NCBI GenBank assembly: GCA_037179385.1
Contig: CM074179.1
Location: 29,890,046 to 29,954,045 of the forward strand
DNA length: 64,000 nt
Source: Holothuria scabra
Taxonomy: Eukaryota > Echinodermata > Holothuroidea > Aspidochirotida > Holothuriidae
Reading direction: 5' to 3'
Shown here: positions 19,766 through 32,049 of the stretch, in pieces
Position numbering within the stretch: the first letter of the stretch is position 1
Layout: each line of letters begins with the position of its first letter
Notes under the pieces: generated by a model
What the model was told of the DNA's origin: nothing
Database searches by the model: none
What the model saw: the letters and a program-made list of their open reading frames with translations, nothing else
Program-made: the position numbers and the translations under genes

Positions 19766-22700
19766 ATTTTTTCTTTATTTCATTTCTCTTGCTCATAAAG
19801 ACAAAACACGTTAAATACAACAGAAACATGTAGGCTTATCTTAATTACAAAATGAAAAAAAAAAAAGGTTCATCATGAAGATAAAGAACACGTGGGATCT
19901 CGCACCAGAATAACAAAGCCGGAAAGGGGACAAAGGGGAAAACAATTTACACATTACCAAACAAAGACACAAAATATATACAATACGGTCCCTGAGGAAA
20001 CACAGGATTAATTACAAATTAACTATCACCCGCCCCGCCCGCACCAAAACAATTGGTCCCCAACGTCTGCCGAACGTGGACCCCGGCAAACGGACAAAGT
20101 CGGCCTCGACCCTCAGTTTGATTTCCGTCTTTACCGACGCCAGCACGACGTCGGCAGGCCTCCCTTCACCCCTAAAAACAATATTACATCCGTCTCTCCA
20201 AACAGCCAGCTTAATGGAGGCCGAAACAAAGGTGAGTATGCCACGAATAGTTGCATTGCATGGTGGTGGTGGTGGTGGCGATAGACCATACAATGCATAG
20301 TCCTGGCTGACCGCCCAAGTGTTGCAAAGCGTCAGCCGGTCAGCCAGGACTTGAAACCACTCCCAGAGGAGGGCCACAAAACCACAATGCCAAAACACAT
20401 GGGGCACACTCTCCCACTTTGTACACCCAGCGCGGGGGCATATGCCATCTCCAAGACGCCACCGAAGGCGCTTGAGATTGGTTACAATGGCATTATGTGC
20501 AATTCGCCACAGCAGGTCTCGCCGGCGGTAGTCTAGAGACTTGTTGTGCACTACGGTCCACACTTCCGGCTGTAAGGCATAATCGCTTGGATGGACCCGG
20601 CCTGCCAAGTCATCAAAAATGGCCCGGTACAGGTCCCCCGCGCTGGACTGCGAAACCTCCCCTACAGTTGACATCATACGGAGAGTATCCCTCAGGTGAC
20701 AATATGTCTTTGAGGGTCTCCAGCTGTAGGGCATACTATTACCAAACAGGGACGGAAAAAACCCACGGAATGACAATCCCCTCCAATAACGGACAAAGTA
20801 CGCAAAGGGCATCTCACTGTCAACAGCACTAAACACACACTTTGCCAGGAGAAAACGGAGCTTTGAGGGAAAATGCACAAGTCCTAGGCCCCCATGTCTA
20901 AGTTCCTGGTACACAACCTTCCTTCTGACCAGCTCCGTTTTCCCTGACCATAAGAACTTAAGTACGGCCCTCTTAAGTCGTACAAGGGCACCCACTGGAG
21001 CAACCAGAACAGTGCCCGGGTACCACAAGAGAGGGTAAATGGAACGATTAATAACTGTTACTTTCTCCATAAGACTAATGTAACGCTCCCCATAGTCTGT
21101 CATCCTAGCTTCCGCCAGGTCCACCTTTTCGTTCCAGGTAAGTGACTCAGGTGAGCCGTAACCAAACCATATACCATTGATTTTCATGGCATCGTCAACC
21201 CAAGATGCCACGAAGGGCAGTTGTTTCCACCGCCACTTACCCAGACGGAGTCCTTTTGTCTTGGCGGGGTTCAGTCTGGCACCAGTCGCTCTTTGAAAGG
21301 TAGACAGGGTGTCAGACAGGGCCCTGAAGGAAGCTAGGCGTGACATCATCAGCACACTGAAGGCACTTGACTGTGGCTCCACCAGGAATATGAAAAGGTC
21401 GAAACAAAGGGTCTTCATGGAGGGCTCTCGCAAGCGATTCACTAAACAATACATAGAGTAAAGGTGAACAGGGGGCATCCCTGCCGTACCCCACGTTGTA
21501 CTCTGAAGGGGTCAGACGGTATGCCATTGACAATAACACGACTATATACATTATTATACAATAAAGCAATCCATTTAACAAAGAAAGAGTTCAGACAAAA
21601 CTTCTTTAAGACTTTAAAAAGGAATCCGTGATCAACCACGTCAAAGGCCTTCTCCTGATCGAGGGAGATAAGCGCACATGGAAGATTACGGTCCATTACA
21701 TACTCTACTAAGTCCCGCACCAACCAGAGGTTCTGCTGAATACTGTGTCCCCGCACCGCACACGTCTGAAAGGGCCCTACAAGATCCGGCATGACAGTAC
21801 CCAGCCTGTTGCAAAGGGCTTTCGCCAGGATCTTGTAGTCCACATTTAACAACGTTATTGGTCGCTTGTTTTTCGGTTCAAGGGGGTCTCCAGACTTGGG
21901 TAACAAAGTTATTACACCTGTGCGCTGCGAGGGGCTTAACGAACCAGCAAGGAAGGTAGAGGTAAATACATCCCGGAGATCATGTCCAACGGTACCCCAA
22001 AAGCGTTTGTAGAATTCTACCGGGATACCGTCCGACCCTGGCGACTTTCCGTCCTTTATTTTCGTCACCGCCTTCCAGAGCTCGTCGACAGTCAAGGGGG
22101 AACCAAGTTCATTGTTCTGCTCTGTAGAGGGGAACTTATCAATATTATCTTAAAGGGACTTTTGAAGGACCCCATCGACATCTGCCTGGGTGTAAAGCTG
22201 TTTATAGAAGTTCTGATACGCTTCGACAATGTCGAGGGGGTCCTTTTGTACCGTACCGTGGACGTCACGGACTGCTCTAATACGGCGATCAATGGCATAC
22301 TTTGTGACGTCTTGGTAAAATTTGATGGTTGGCCTTTCCTCCGCCTCCACGCAGTGAACGCGAGCACGAACACGGGCCCCATGCAACTTCTGATCAAGGT
22401 GCTGCTGGATGGCATGGAGTGCGGAGGAGTCCCCGTTCCTATCCCTAACGCAGAGCGAGAGGAACTCTTCCCTTCCTCGACGACCTCTTGCTACACAATA
22501 CTCAACTGTAAACTGTTTGATGCGAGACTTTACTTCATCCCACCATTCTAAACACGTTGAAAAGGCCGGCCTCAGTGTTCGCCACCCTTCGTACCTGGCT
22601 TTCAGTTGTTCTTTATAATCAGCCTCCGTTAAGATATCTGTATTCATTTTCCAGAATCCCCTCCCTGAAGGCCATGACTCAGGGGGTTGGAAGGAGACAG

Positions 22701-23560
22701 TAACTGCATCATGATCCGAAACTGGACATGCCACAACTTCACAATCACTCGGAGACAGGCCAAGGGAGAGTACACCCGGTCCAACCTTGACGCGTCCGTG
22801 CCTTCAGGGCGGTGCCAAGTGAACTCGGACAAACCAGGATGTTGCACTCTCCAAATGTCAACCATGTCGTGATTCTTTGTAAACATGTCCAGTTCCGCCA
22901 TGCCAACGCTACAGCCCGAAGACCCACAATAGGACATACGGTCGAGCTGTACGTTAGGGACACAGTTAAAATCTCCAGCCAGGATACAAGGGGCACTGCC
23001 AGGAACGAAGGTTGGCAGGGTCATGAAAAAGTTCCTTCTATATGAAGGACGATTGGGTGCGTAAACGTTACACAGAAAGAAGCTTCCACATGGGTGCTTC
23101 ATTGTTAAGCACACCAACCGACCCTCATGATCAGAATCAACTTTTCCGACCAGGGTAGACCACCTAGGCGAAAGTAAAATAACTGAACCACAAGACGTCG
23201 GGGAACCAAAGGAAGCATACAAACCCCCACCCCATTCGAAGGACCAGGTGTGGACATCATCCTCATTTACAATATGGGTCTCCTGGAGAAAAAGAAGTCC
23301 ACACCCAGTGATTTACAAAACTGAAATATTCTGGATCGCTTCCGACTGTCCCTCAAGCCATTAACATTTAGGGTCAAGAAGGACAGGTGATCGGCCATGA
23401 TAGGGCATTGGCTACGTGTTAATAACCTTGACTAAGCTATATAGGCCTAGACCTAGACCACGGACTTGTATACATGGACAGAGCACGTAACGTGTACGTC
23501 CTATGCATAGATGGTCGTCACCGGCTGGGACAAAAAAAGCGCACCAAGATGGCCGCCGTG
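19766..23560 (-). mobile_element. Tx1/L1-clade LINE, nearly full ORF2 plus 3' UTR
   Basis: The element includes ORF2 (20012-23398) and an A/T-rich 3' UTR holding an AATAAAG signal near 19778-19772 on the minus strand. Upstream of ORF2 a short leader includes a YY1-like GGCGGCCATCTTGG at 23560-23545. No ORF1 was found to the right, so the copy is either 5'-truncated or of an ORF1-less type. The 3' UTR word TTTGGTAATGTG is also present in the tail insertion at 45.5 kb, linking the two to one family. Confidence 0.75.
20012..23398 (-). pseudogene. LINE ORF2: endonuclease, reverse transcriptase, zinc-binding C-terminus
   Basis: Starts MADHLSFLTLNVNGLRDSRK at 23398. The APE-type endonuclease includes ILAGDFNCVPN and FTWHRPEG...SRLDRVYSP (to about 22780). 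RT blocks include KSPGSDGIPVEFYKRFW, RPITLLNVDYKILAKALCNR, ALISLDQEKAFDVVDHGF and RGVRQGCP (22050-21490), then CADDVT near 21350, where the usual Tyr of YADD is Cys. A C-x4-C...H-x2-FWHC zinc-binding motif lies near 20470-20395. Breaks: frameshifts near 23308, 22745, 21490 and 21345, and one TAA at 22150-22152. The length (~1,130 codons) is near normal for a Tx1/L1 ORF2, so this was a complete ORF2 that decayed recently. Confidence 0.85.
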
Positions 23561-24930
23561 AACCTGTAAATCGTCTGATTTGACGAAGACTGTAATATTT
23601 TAAGCACCTTTATTTCAAAAATATTTCAACTTTCTTGCAAAATATGGGGTATACTTGAGCAAGCCTTGGTCAAAATTCCAGTTAAACTGGGTTCAACTGG
23701 ATCCAGTTAGAACCCAGTTATATTTGCTTACGTTCGGAATAGACCGGCTCATAATTTTTGTTTACCACGTTCTTTGGTTTGAGCCGTTCTCTTTCCCTTT
23801 CTTTTCTTTGTGCTCTGTCTATCTTTTCTTTGTTAGTGAGTTCCTGATAACACCTGCGGTGAAATTTTGCTGCTTGTGGGATTAAAGGTAGTTCTGTATG
23901 ATCTGTAACCAGGGCAGTGTGTGAATTTGCGCATTGTGCGTATTAACATAGAGTCAAATACGCATTTAGATATGAATGAAAAGGGTATGCGTACTCTTTT
24001 AGTTTTAGTGTTGAGGTCATGTCCGCATCGCATAAATCCCCTGTGCATTTCTGTATCAACTTCGTTCAGTTTGTAGGGAAATTTAAGCCAGTAAATTTAC
24101 AACAAAATGGGATGCTATTGGAACAGTGCAAATTCGTTCATGATCTTCATAACGTACACATCAGGGAGTTCCATGTACTTCGCAGTAGACCACATGTTCG
24201 TACAGAATTACATTAGGCATATGTCGCTCCTTCCAAGGTACCGTGTTCTGTGTTTATCTGATCAATGAACCCACCAAGCATACATGATAGCATCATTTGT
24301 TAAATCAGTACACATAGATGGATACGCCACGCAGCCTACGCAGGCAATCCTTGAGCTGAGAGCATCAACTTTTACTATGAGCTTGATTGATCGCCATGGA
24401 TCTTGATCAAAAACTTTAATAGTATCAACCAAAAAATGACTTCGAAAAATTATATGAACCATTGTTTCTCGTACTATGGTATAGCCCGCTGGGCGGACTT
24501 TTTTTCGTCAGCCCGGCAGCCTGAGGGGCGGCAGCCTAAAGGGACCTGCAGCCACATAGGCGCTACGCAGGCTAACTATGATAGTGTTTGGTATTGGGGA
24601 TTACATTGGCAAAATTTATGACTTGCAAAAAGATGAACTTTTAGTCCCGAAATACATTGTTCGATCTCTTATGTGAACTACTACTCTCTGAACACACTTT
24701 GTACTGTACAGACAGTACTCTCATTATGGGAATCAAGATCGATCGTCGAAAGTGTTGCAAATAAACCAGTTGGTCAAGCATAGCAGAAAATTTACTTGAC
24801 GTGTGCAAAAGACCTTTAGATAACAACTCCAAATAAATTAGCAAGCATTAGTTCGAAGGTTATTTCACATGGGGCAATTTTTTGAGTGGCTTGTCACTTT
24901 GACCATTTCCTTACATACGATATATATGGC
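23561..24930. other. Gene-free interval
   Basis: No recognisable coding sequence or repeat; short open frames only. Confidence 0.35.
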
Positions 24931-24933
24931 TTA

Positions 24934-25475
24934 CCAGTCGAAACGACCCGCGGTACGTTGGTCAAAACGTCCTCGGGTCAAAACGTCCCCGTTGTATGTT
25001 GTAAAATGAACTGGTTAGTTCAGTCGCTATAGTTGTTTCAAAGTTCGGTGAAAACTTGAAGGTATATTATGTATTGTGAAAAAACAAAGGTTGCTTAGGA
25101 CTACCTGTTGTCCGTAATTGATCATAAATTCATTTTATATGGAGCCAATGCATCAAATTGTTCTTATCTCGATGATTTTCTGCATTTAGTGAATAGAAAA
25201 CCTCGTCAAAAGTTCAATAATTTATCCAACCTTACTGCTATATTTTCCTTATTCAGCGCATGTAATCATAAGATAACAACTGGCTGTTTCTACTATAGAC
25301 TACTCACAAATCCATCTCTCACGTTTCCGTCTTTTACGTTACTGCCAACTTGCAAATTTCCTTTTGGACATTCGAACTCTTTATGTGGGGACGTTTTGGT
25401 AAAACATAAAATATCTCGGGGACGTTTTGGTAGCAAAAAAGCGGGGACGTTTTGGTTTGGGAACGGTTCGACTGG
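24934..25475. mobile_element. Foldback/MITE-like element with GGGGACGTTTTGG subterminal repeats
   Basis: Ends CCAGTCGAAACG (24934-24945) and CGGTTCGACTGG (25464-25475) are inverted with one mismatch. Just inside, the left arm has two and the right arm three copies of CAAAACGTCC / GGACGTTTTG, in opposite orientations. Total 542 bp, AT-rich core, no coding potential apart from a chance frame at 25108-25491. No clear target duplication. Confidence 0.55.
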
Positions 25476-25559
25476 ATACCTATACATGTAGGCTAGATTC
25501 CACTAAGTACCTATCCTCCAATCTCCAGATGGGTCTAACATAACAGAACAGGTTGAAGG

Positions 25560-26228
25560 GCAAAGAAGGGCCAAGGCCCCATAATTGATGCCCTGGAGTC
25601 CAAGCCCTAATCGAAAGTCAAACCACCAAAGCTTCACAACAGCCCCTAACAATCAGATTCCATCACAGTCATGGAAAAACTTGTTACCCAATCTGGCAGA
25701 CAAATCCACTCGTAGACAACTCAACTAAACTTCATACTGTCAAAAGGCTTTTCCAGTTTTTTAAAATGCCCGCGCACCCGAGAATTACTTTGAACCCTTA
25801 AATAACTACAAGTCAGAAGGGGATTCCTTTCAGAAAGAAACTTGTAAACCTGGAGCATATCCCCTTAATCCTTCTCAGCTCCAAAGTGCTAAGCCCAAGA
25901 TGTTTAAGCCAAGCATGATAAGGTAAATTTCTCACCTCGGTATAAGGCGAGTGGCTCTCCTCTGAACTTGCTCTGAAAGAAACTTGTCTTTTTCATAGAA
26001 GGGGCTCCAAGCCTGAGCTGCATAGTCAAGATGGGGTCTTACCAACCGCTTATACAAATTAGGTACAATATCCTTACTAAAATTGATGAAATTCCTCTTG
26101 ATCAATCGAAGCACTCTATTAGCCTTTGCAGCAGTGGCTGCACACTGCCTTGATGACTTTAAATCCCCAGTAATTACAACACCCAGATGTTTCTCAAAGG
26201 TGACATTACTTAAAACACTACCATTCAT
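25560..26228 (-). pseudogene. C-terminal RT relic of a non-LTR retrotransposon
   Basis: From 26228 the minus strand reads SNVTFEKHLGVVITGDLKSS, RLIKRNFINFSKDIVPNLYK and RLVRPHLDYAAQAWSPFYEK, the usual region after the RT active site in jockey/CR1-like elements. After two frameshifts it continues with LPYHAWLKHLGLSTLELRR and GDMLQVYKFLSERNPLL, then RVRGHFKKLEKPF. The catalytic part is missing. A dead fragment, unrelated in sequence to the Jockey copy at 0-2 kb. Confidence 0.75.
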
Positions 26229-26229
26229 A

Positions 26230-28580
26230 AGTAAAGTCCTTTACACGAGGGTTTAGTATGGGCGCGATAGCACAGTAGGCCTATAAAGTTTGCAAAGTGA
26301 TATTTCTTTATGTTATAGGGAAGGACCTGACGGACAATTCTGCCTGGATGTCAAATACCCTTTCAGATTTTGACTAGCAGTCAAGTACTCTTTGGGGTAA
26401 AAAAGTAATGAAAGCCCTTGTAACGTTGGGCCATACGTTCGTTCTGTGTGCAGGATTTTTAACGTTGTTTACGTTAAGCTCCAACGTTTGGCCTACGTTG
26501 ACATTAACGTCAGCGCTACTACTAACGTTAACGTTAGCGCCACTTGTGACAGTCGGTTCAAGTAAGTTGGAGGCTATTTTTGCCTTTTCACCTTCGGTAT
26601 CTTTCCAAACTTTGGCACACTGCAACGTCTTGACCACGAAGTTGATGTAAAGTTTTGCAGTTTATCTTCCTCAACGCAGGAAAGGTGAATAAAGCATCCG
26701 GTCTTCCCAGTTTTGAGCTCCTCTGTCATTTTGGTTGCTAGGTACGATATCTAAAGAATACTGCGTCCTGATTGGTCAAAATTGTAAATTGCTCAGTGAA
26801 CGGCAACAAAACTCGGATGCAAAATTAAGGTGACTTCTAAATTAACAACATTACAGATTTTAATTCTCTGTAGTTTTCTGATAATTTTAGGAACAAATTC
26901 GTGTTTGACCTAAAGATGGACTACGAAACAACAGTTTTCGGAGCCTTGCCCCCACTGCCTAAGTGTCTCTCATATAAGAGAGGCTGTGAAGCACAAAGTT
27001 AAAATTTATTTTGTAATGCGTTCATGAAAAATATGAGATCCCGCTTGCGCATGCGCAGACAGTTGGTTCGCAAAAGCACGCAAGGGGGCCTTGCCACAAT
27101 TTTCCCCAATTTATTTTCACCTATTCATTCTTTTTTGCTTTCTTCAGGTAGTTTTCTTAACTGTTCAGCATTTGGTTCATACAGAAGTCATACTAGTTTT
27201 AAGACGGTTCCATCGCTCTGCAGTCGAACGTCTGTCCCCGTGACCCCGGCAAAACATTACGGATTGTGTATCTCATTAAATTGAAATTTCAGAGGGCCAT
27301 GTGAAAACTATGGTAGCCGACTTTCGTTGCACGATTCTCAAAAAGGAATGATCAAAACTTACCATTAAGCCCCTAAAACGAAACATGAGACATCGTTCAT
27401 GGAAAATCGTCTTAAAGTAACTTCAAAATCAAAACTGTTCCAACGTAAGACGTTCACAACTGTCGGAACGCAAGTACAAGCCGTACCCCTCGCTGTACGT
27501 AATTTAGGCCAAACAGCCTCAATTTGAAGTGTTCATGAGCGAAAATTGCATCAAAGGTAGACCACTAATATTTGCACATGGCGCGGTGATCAAATCGTCG
27601 TTTCCTGTTCAGAGACAGCCAGGTCACAAAACGATTTCTATCCAAACTGCACCCAGTCGAGCACTTCGAATCACGGCGGCCATTTTGTCGCTGAACTGAA
27701 AACCCCAGCCGTTTGTTTCAAGAATTCGACTTAACAGAATGGACTTGTCACAAGTCGTTACTTGCATTTCAATGTTTAGCGGAATAGGTTCTTACACTAA
27801 GATGCCAGGATTTCCCATTTTCGTGTAGGTATTTTACTCAAGGGTACATGAAAAACATCGACTCACTGCATGAAATGGCAGGGCTTGGGCTCAGTGAAGT
27901 GAAAAATTGACATCTTTTGCATAACTGTCAGATTGCTACAATGTTTGAAACCAAAAGAATGAAAGGTGACTGCAGTTCTGTACTAGTGGTGAGACACAAT
28001 GTAGGCCTACCTCACAGCACGGTCACAGACAATGTTACACATATTGCGCTGGGGATAAAGGGAGCATGGGACTGCATGGGGTTGCCCCCCCCCCTTCCCC
28101 ACACACACACCCCACTTTGGCCATGTCTGTAGCCAGAACAAGGCAAGTTACTGAAGAGGGCCCAAAATATTCAAGGGGTGTGAGCTTAAATGTATTAACT
28201 GAAGTCATGGCAGCTTGAAAACCTAGGGGATAAGAAAATTTTTTCAAGGCTCCCATCCATCCCCGTACCCCATGACAACAGCATGTTCTGAGTTGCCTTC
28301 ACAAGCCAATTGCATAAAGCGGCTAGCAGTATAGCTATCAGTGAGGCAGGCAGTGGGGTCCCGAGAAAGGGAATTCCGTCAGTGGGGCAAGAATGGCCTG
28401 TAGGGGTGCTTCAAAGTTTGCAGGGCGAGAATATTTGGCCATGGGGGATGAAAAAGAGGCTGTAGGGGCGCTTTTGTGTAGGTAGATAAATATGCCTCAA
28501 TACGGTGAAAAGAGTGAAAAGCGCGCTGACAGGCAATCTGAGTCCGTCAACTTGAAGGGGGGGGGGGGACGACCGTTCCC
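26230..28580. other. Gene-free interval with an AACGTT-rich patch and an NRF1-type site
   Basis: AACGTT/ACGTTA words cluster at 26420-26545. The perfect palindrome TGCGCATGCGCA, the NRF1 binding consensus, lies at 27046-27057. A YY1-like GCGGCCATTTTGTCG lies near 27676. C and G homopolymers lie at 28086-28098 and 28557-28568. No gene could be supported. Confidence 0.35.
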
Positions 28581-28586
28581 TCTGAT

Positions 28587-28843
28587 CATGGGCGTCCGCA
28601 GAAAAAAAGTCGGGGGGGGGGGCAAAACCTCCAAATCACCATGAATTGACACAAAGCATGCAAAATTTTCAGCCCAAAATGCCTCCCAGATCACCGGAAA
28701 TGGCATATCTAAAGCTTATTTTTCGCATTGAAACTTGGAAAACACGTTTTTTCGGGTTTTTGCTTTGATTTTTTTACGTTTTTCAATTTTTTTATTTTCC
28801 AGAGGGGGGCAAGTCCCCTTGCCCATACCTGCGGACGCCCATG
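28587..28843. mobile_element. hAT-type MITE with perfect 15-bp ends and 8-bp target duplication
   Basis: CATGGGCGTCCGCAG (28587-28601) and CTGCGGACGCCCATG (28829-28843) are perfect inverted repeats. The 8-mer CCTCTGAT flanks both sides (28579-28586 and 28844-28851). Length 257 bp, no coding capacity, G-rich subterminal run. A clean, probably young non-autonomous insertion. Confidence 0.85.
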
Positions 28844-28851
28844 CCTCTGAT

Positions 28852-30535
28852 TATATCATACATAGCTCTGTCACTGGAGGGAGGCCAGGCACCCCAGTCA
28901 GGCGAAATTGTCTTGATATAAAAGTCAGCAGGCTTTCAGCCAGTACATCTCACTCCTTGTAAAACAACCTCCTACTCGAAGACTCCCTCATTTAGTAGGT
29001 TTTTACTGCATCAAGTTATACCAGGCCGGGCCTGCATAACTTTGTGACCTGAAAGCTTTCCTTCTTGGTGTGCATGGTTTAAAAAGGACTGCATGATCAT
29101 GGGGTCTGAACTAAATACCTCAATGGGATGCCATTTGCATTACATCAGTATGCACACTGCATACCCCAACTGGGTAGATCAGAATGAAATGAGTGTTTAA
29201 CTGACTCAATAAGCCTTAAAAGAACCATGGGCAATACAAACAGTGGGTTGCATGAGTAGCGTCATGGGGTACATTCACCATTCTGGTGTCTCTATATTTT
29301 GAACACATTCAGGTCACTGTAAGAATAAGGTTCAGGTTAGCTTTGATTAGCCAAGACAATTGCGGTTTAATACGTGTCAAAACGGGTGTGGAACCACCAT
29401 CATATTTGATGGCCGAGGGATCCCTTTCGGTCATATGCACAAAATAAAGTTTTTGAGTAAGCGAGGAAACTTCTAGGAAGATGTCTGATAATGCCAAGTG
29501 TGAGTTAACCTTGTCAGTAAGCTTATTCCAGTCAATTCTAGGGCCAGAGGGGAATAATGAAACCTGGTTTGCTGTCAGTATAGGTTTAAGGACTCTGCAG
29601 ATCCCCTTGGCATGAAGGATTCGTTTGTTGCTGGTGATGATGGGTTAGAAAACTATGTTTATGGAAGTCGTCATTCTGTCCAAATCCATGACGTAACTGA
29701 TATGAGGTTCTCTACATATCAGGTCATTATGGCTTACCATAATGGCTGTAAAAGTACTTTTTCAATGAGCAAGAGTGGAAAAATTTGCCAAACTATTATG
29801 AAACTCTTTTCAATATCTTCCCATTGCAAGGTCCTGTATTTGGGCTGTCAAAATTCATCATGAATAACATGTGGAGTGGGTTGAATCAAGTCATTTTGCC
29901 AAGTACGAAGTACATGGTTGAACTGTTACTGACAATAAAGATATAACTAGTGCACACTTGCAATTTGATAACACTTCACACTACCCTGTTGAAATCATGC
30001 AATATTGTAGCCTGGCAAATTTATACCACTGCTCTGTGTGCCAGTGCACGCCCTATGAATTTTTTAAGTTTTGCATCAAACTTTTGGAATTATGGTGATG
30101 CTTACAGTTGTTTCCCATTTTCAAGTATAGAGCAACCGGGCTGAATTTGAAACTGCAACAAGCACAATTAAAATGTTTCTCTCAGTGAGAATCTGCCTCT
30201 TGCAATTTTCTACAACATAGTGACAAGGACACTATAATAAAAGTACAGACACACAACTTTAAATTTTAATATATATATTATTTAAGAGCAGAGTAAACTT
30301 TTGTTGGAAAAGAAATGATACATGAAAGATAAAGTAAGGATGAAAGTAAATGAAAGAATATATTATAAATTGATGGTGAAAGCAAAAGTGTTTGTTTTTC
30401 TTTTAAACAAAACTTGTCAAATATACTGAAAAATAACTACCTGTATGGATAATCAACGCTGTACAGTATTTTGTGTGAACATTTCCTTCAATGGGAAGAC
30501 GTACATGAAAAGACGTTATGGGAAGTTTTGTGTTT
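28852..30535. other. Gene-free interval with one uncertain open frame
   Basis: A plus frame at 29612-29863 (83 residues, starting MKDSFVAGDDGLENYVYGSR) is unrecognised and has no neighbouring exon that I can support. Confidence 0.3.
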
Positions 30536-32045
30536 GGAATGAGAAAAAAGATGTCAAACAGTGAGGTATTTGCTTAAACTTGTAACAACCGACTGAAAAG
30601 GTCCCAAACAACACAAAGTAAAAGCAAACTGAGGACACCGAACATGTAGTCTCAGTTAAACTCTGGTTACAATGGCACTCTTAATGCATGCACACATTAA
30701 ACAACTTGGCATCAATGCTCAAAATAACACAGACCTTGCATAACAGCAGAAATAAGAGATCCTTAGTCAAGGCGATAATGATTGTTACATGGAATGTACT
30801 CCAAATGAGGAGCATATAAAATTTGCAACCAACATGGAAACATGGAAAGGAAATGGTGTGTCACAGCTTCACAGTTAAAAAATGTTATCAAAAGAATAAC
30901 GAATACAAGCAAAATACAACAAAAGAAATAAAAAAAATTAGCATCCCTCGGACTCTGTCATGTATAAGATTTAAAATTAAATAATACTGTGGCAAGAAAT
31001 ATGGTATACTACAGCTGCACCTTTGGTGGGCAGCTTTTTTCAATGAAATAACAGTCACAGTAAAAAACAGGTTTCAATTGTGCTCTTCTTAAATGCTTAC
31101 ACTGTACAACTTGGCATAAATGGAATGAGAAAAAAAAATGTCAAACAGTGAGGTATTTGCTTAAACTTGTAACAATCAACTGAAAAGGTCTCAAACAACA
31201 CAAAGTTAGAGCAAACTGAGGGCACCAAAAATGTAGTCTCAGTTAAAATCTGGTGTCAATGGTACTCTTCATATATGCACACATTAAACAACTTGGCATC
31301 AATGCTCAAAATAACCAGGCCTTGCATAACATAGCAGAAATAAGAGATCCTTAGTCAAGGTGAAAATGATTGTTACATGGAATGTACCCCAAAAGAGGAG
31401 CAAATAAAATTTGCAACCAACATGGTGACATGGAAAGGAAATGGTGTGTCACAGCTTTACGGTTAAAAAATGTTATCAAAAGAGTAACGAATACAAGCAA
31501 AATACAACAAAAGAAATAAAAAATTAGTATCCCTCGGACTCTGTCATGTATAAGATTTAAAATTAAATAATACCGAGGCAAGAAATATGGTATACTACAG
31601 CTGCACCTTTGGTGGGGAGCTTTTTTCATTCAAATAACAGTAACAGTAGAAAACAGGTTTCAATGGTGCTCTTCTTAAATGGTTACACTGTACAACTTGG
31701 CATAAATGCTTGAATCTAGAATGTACATAAAATAACAAATACAAGACATCCTTTGTCAAGGTGGAAATAGTCTTTACATAGGATGGCCCCCAGGTGAGGA
31801 GCATATAAATTTTGTAACCAACCATGGTAAGATGAAAAGGAAATGGTCTATTATAACTTCACAGTTAAAAAAAATGTAAATGGACGGACTAAATAATGCA
31901 TGAAAATAACAAAAATAAACATCTCTGGGCATATTTATATATAAGATATTTAAATTATGAATAAACATATGTGGCAGGAATTTTGGTATACATAAGCTAC
32001 CCATGTACCTCTTTTGGTAACTCAAGTTACACCTTTGTTTGGCAG
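30536..32045. repeat. Tandem repeat with a ~585-bp unit, two good copies and a diverged third
   Basis: Sequence from 30536 recurs from about 31120 with few changes through TGTCAAACAGTGAGGTATTT, CACATTAAACAACTTGGCAT and CAGCTGCACCTTTGGTGGG. A more diverged, shortened unit follows at about 31670-32045. Open frames on the minus strand are not conserved between the units, so it is probably non-coding. Confidence 0.7.
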
Positions 32046-32049
32046 TTTG

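Noticed and set aside
20260..20285. TGG trinucleotide run as a microsatellite
   Set aside because: It encodes a Pro run within the LINE ORF2 on the minus strand.
22409..22618. Plus-strand open frames over the LINE ORF2 (20076-22996)
   Set aside because: They are shadows of the minus-strand endonuclease and reverse transcriptase.
30536..32045. CRISPR-like array
   Set aside because: The genome is eukaryotic and the repeats are long units without spacers.
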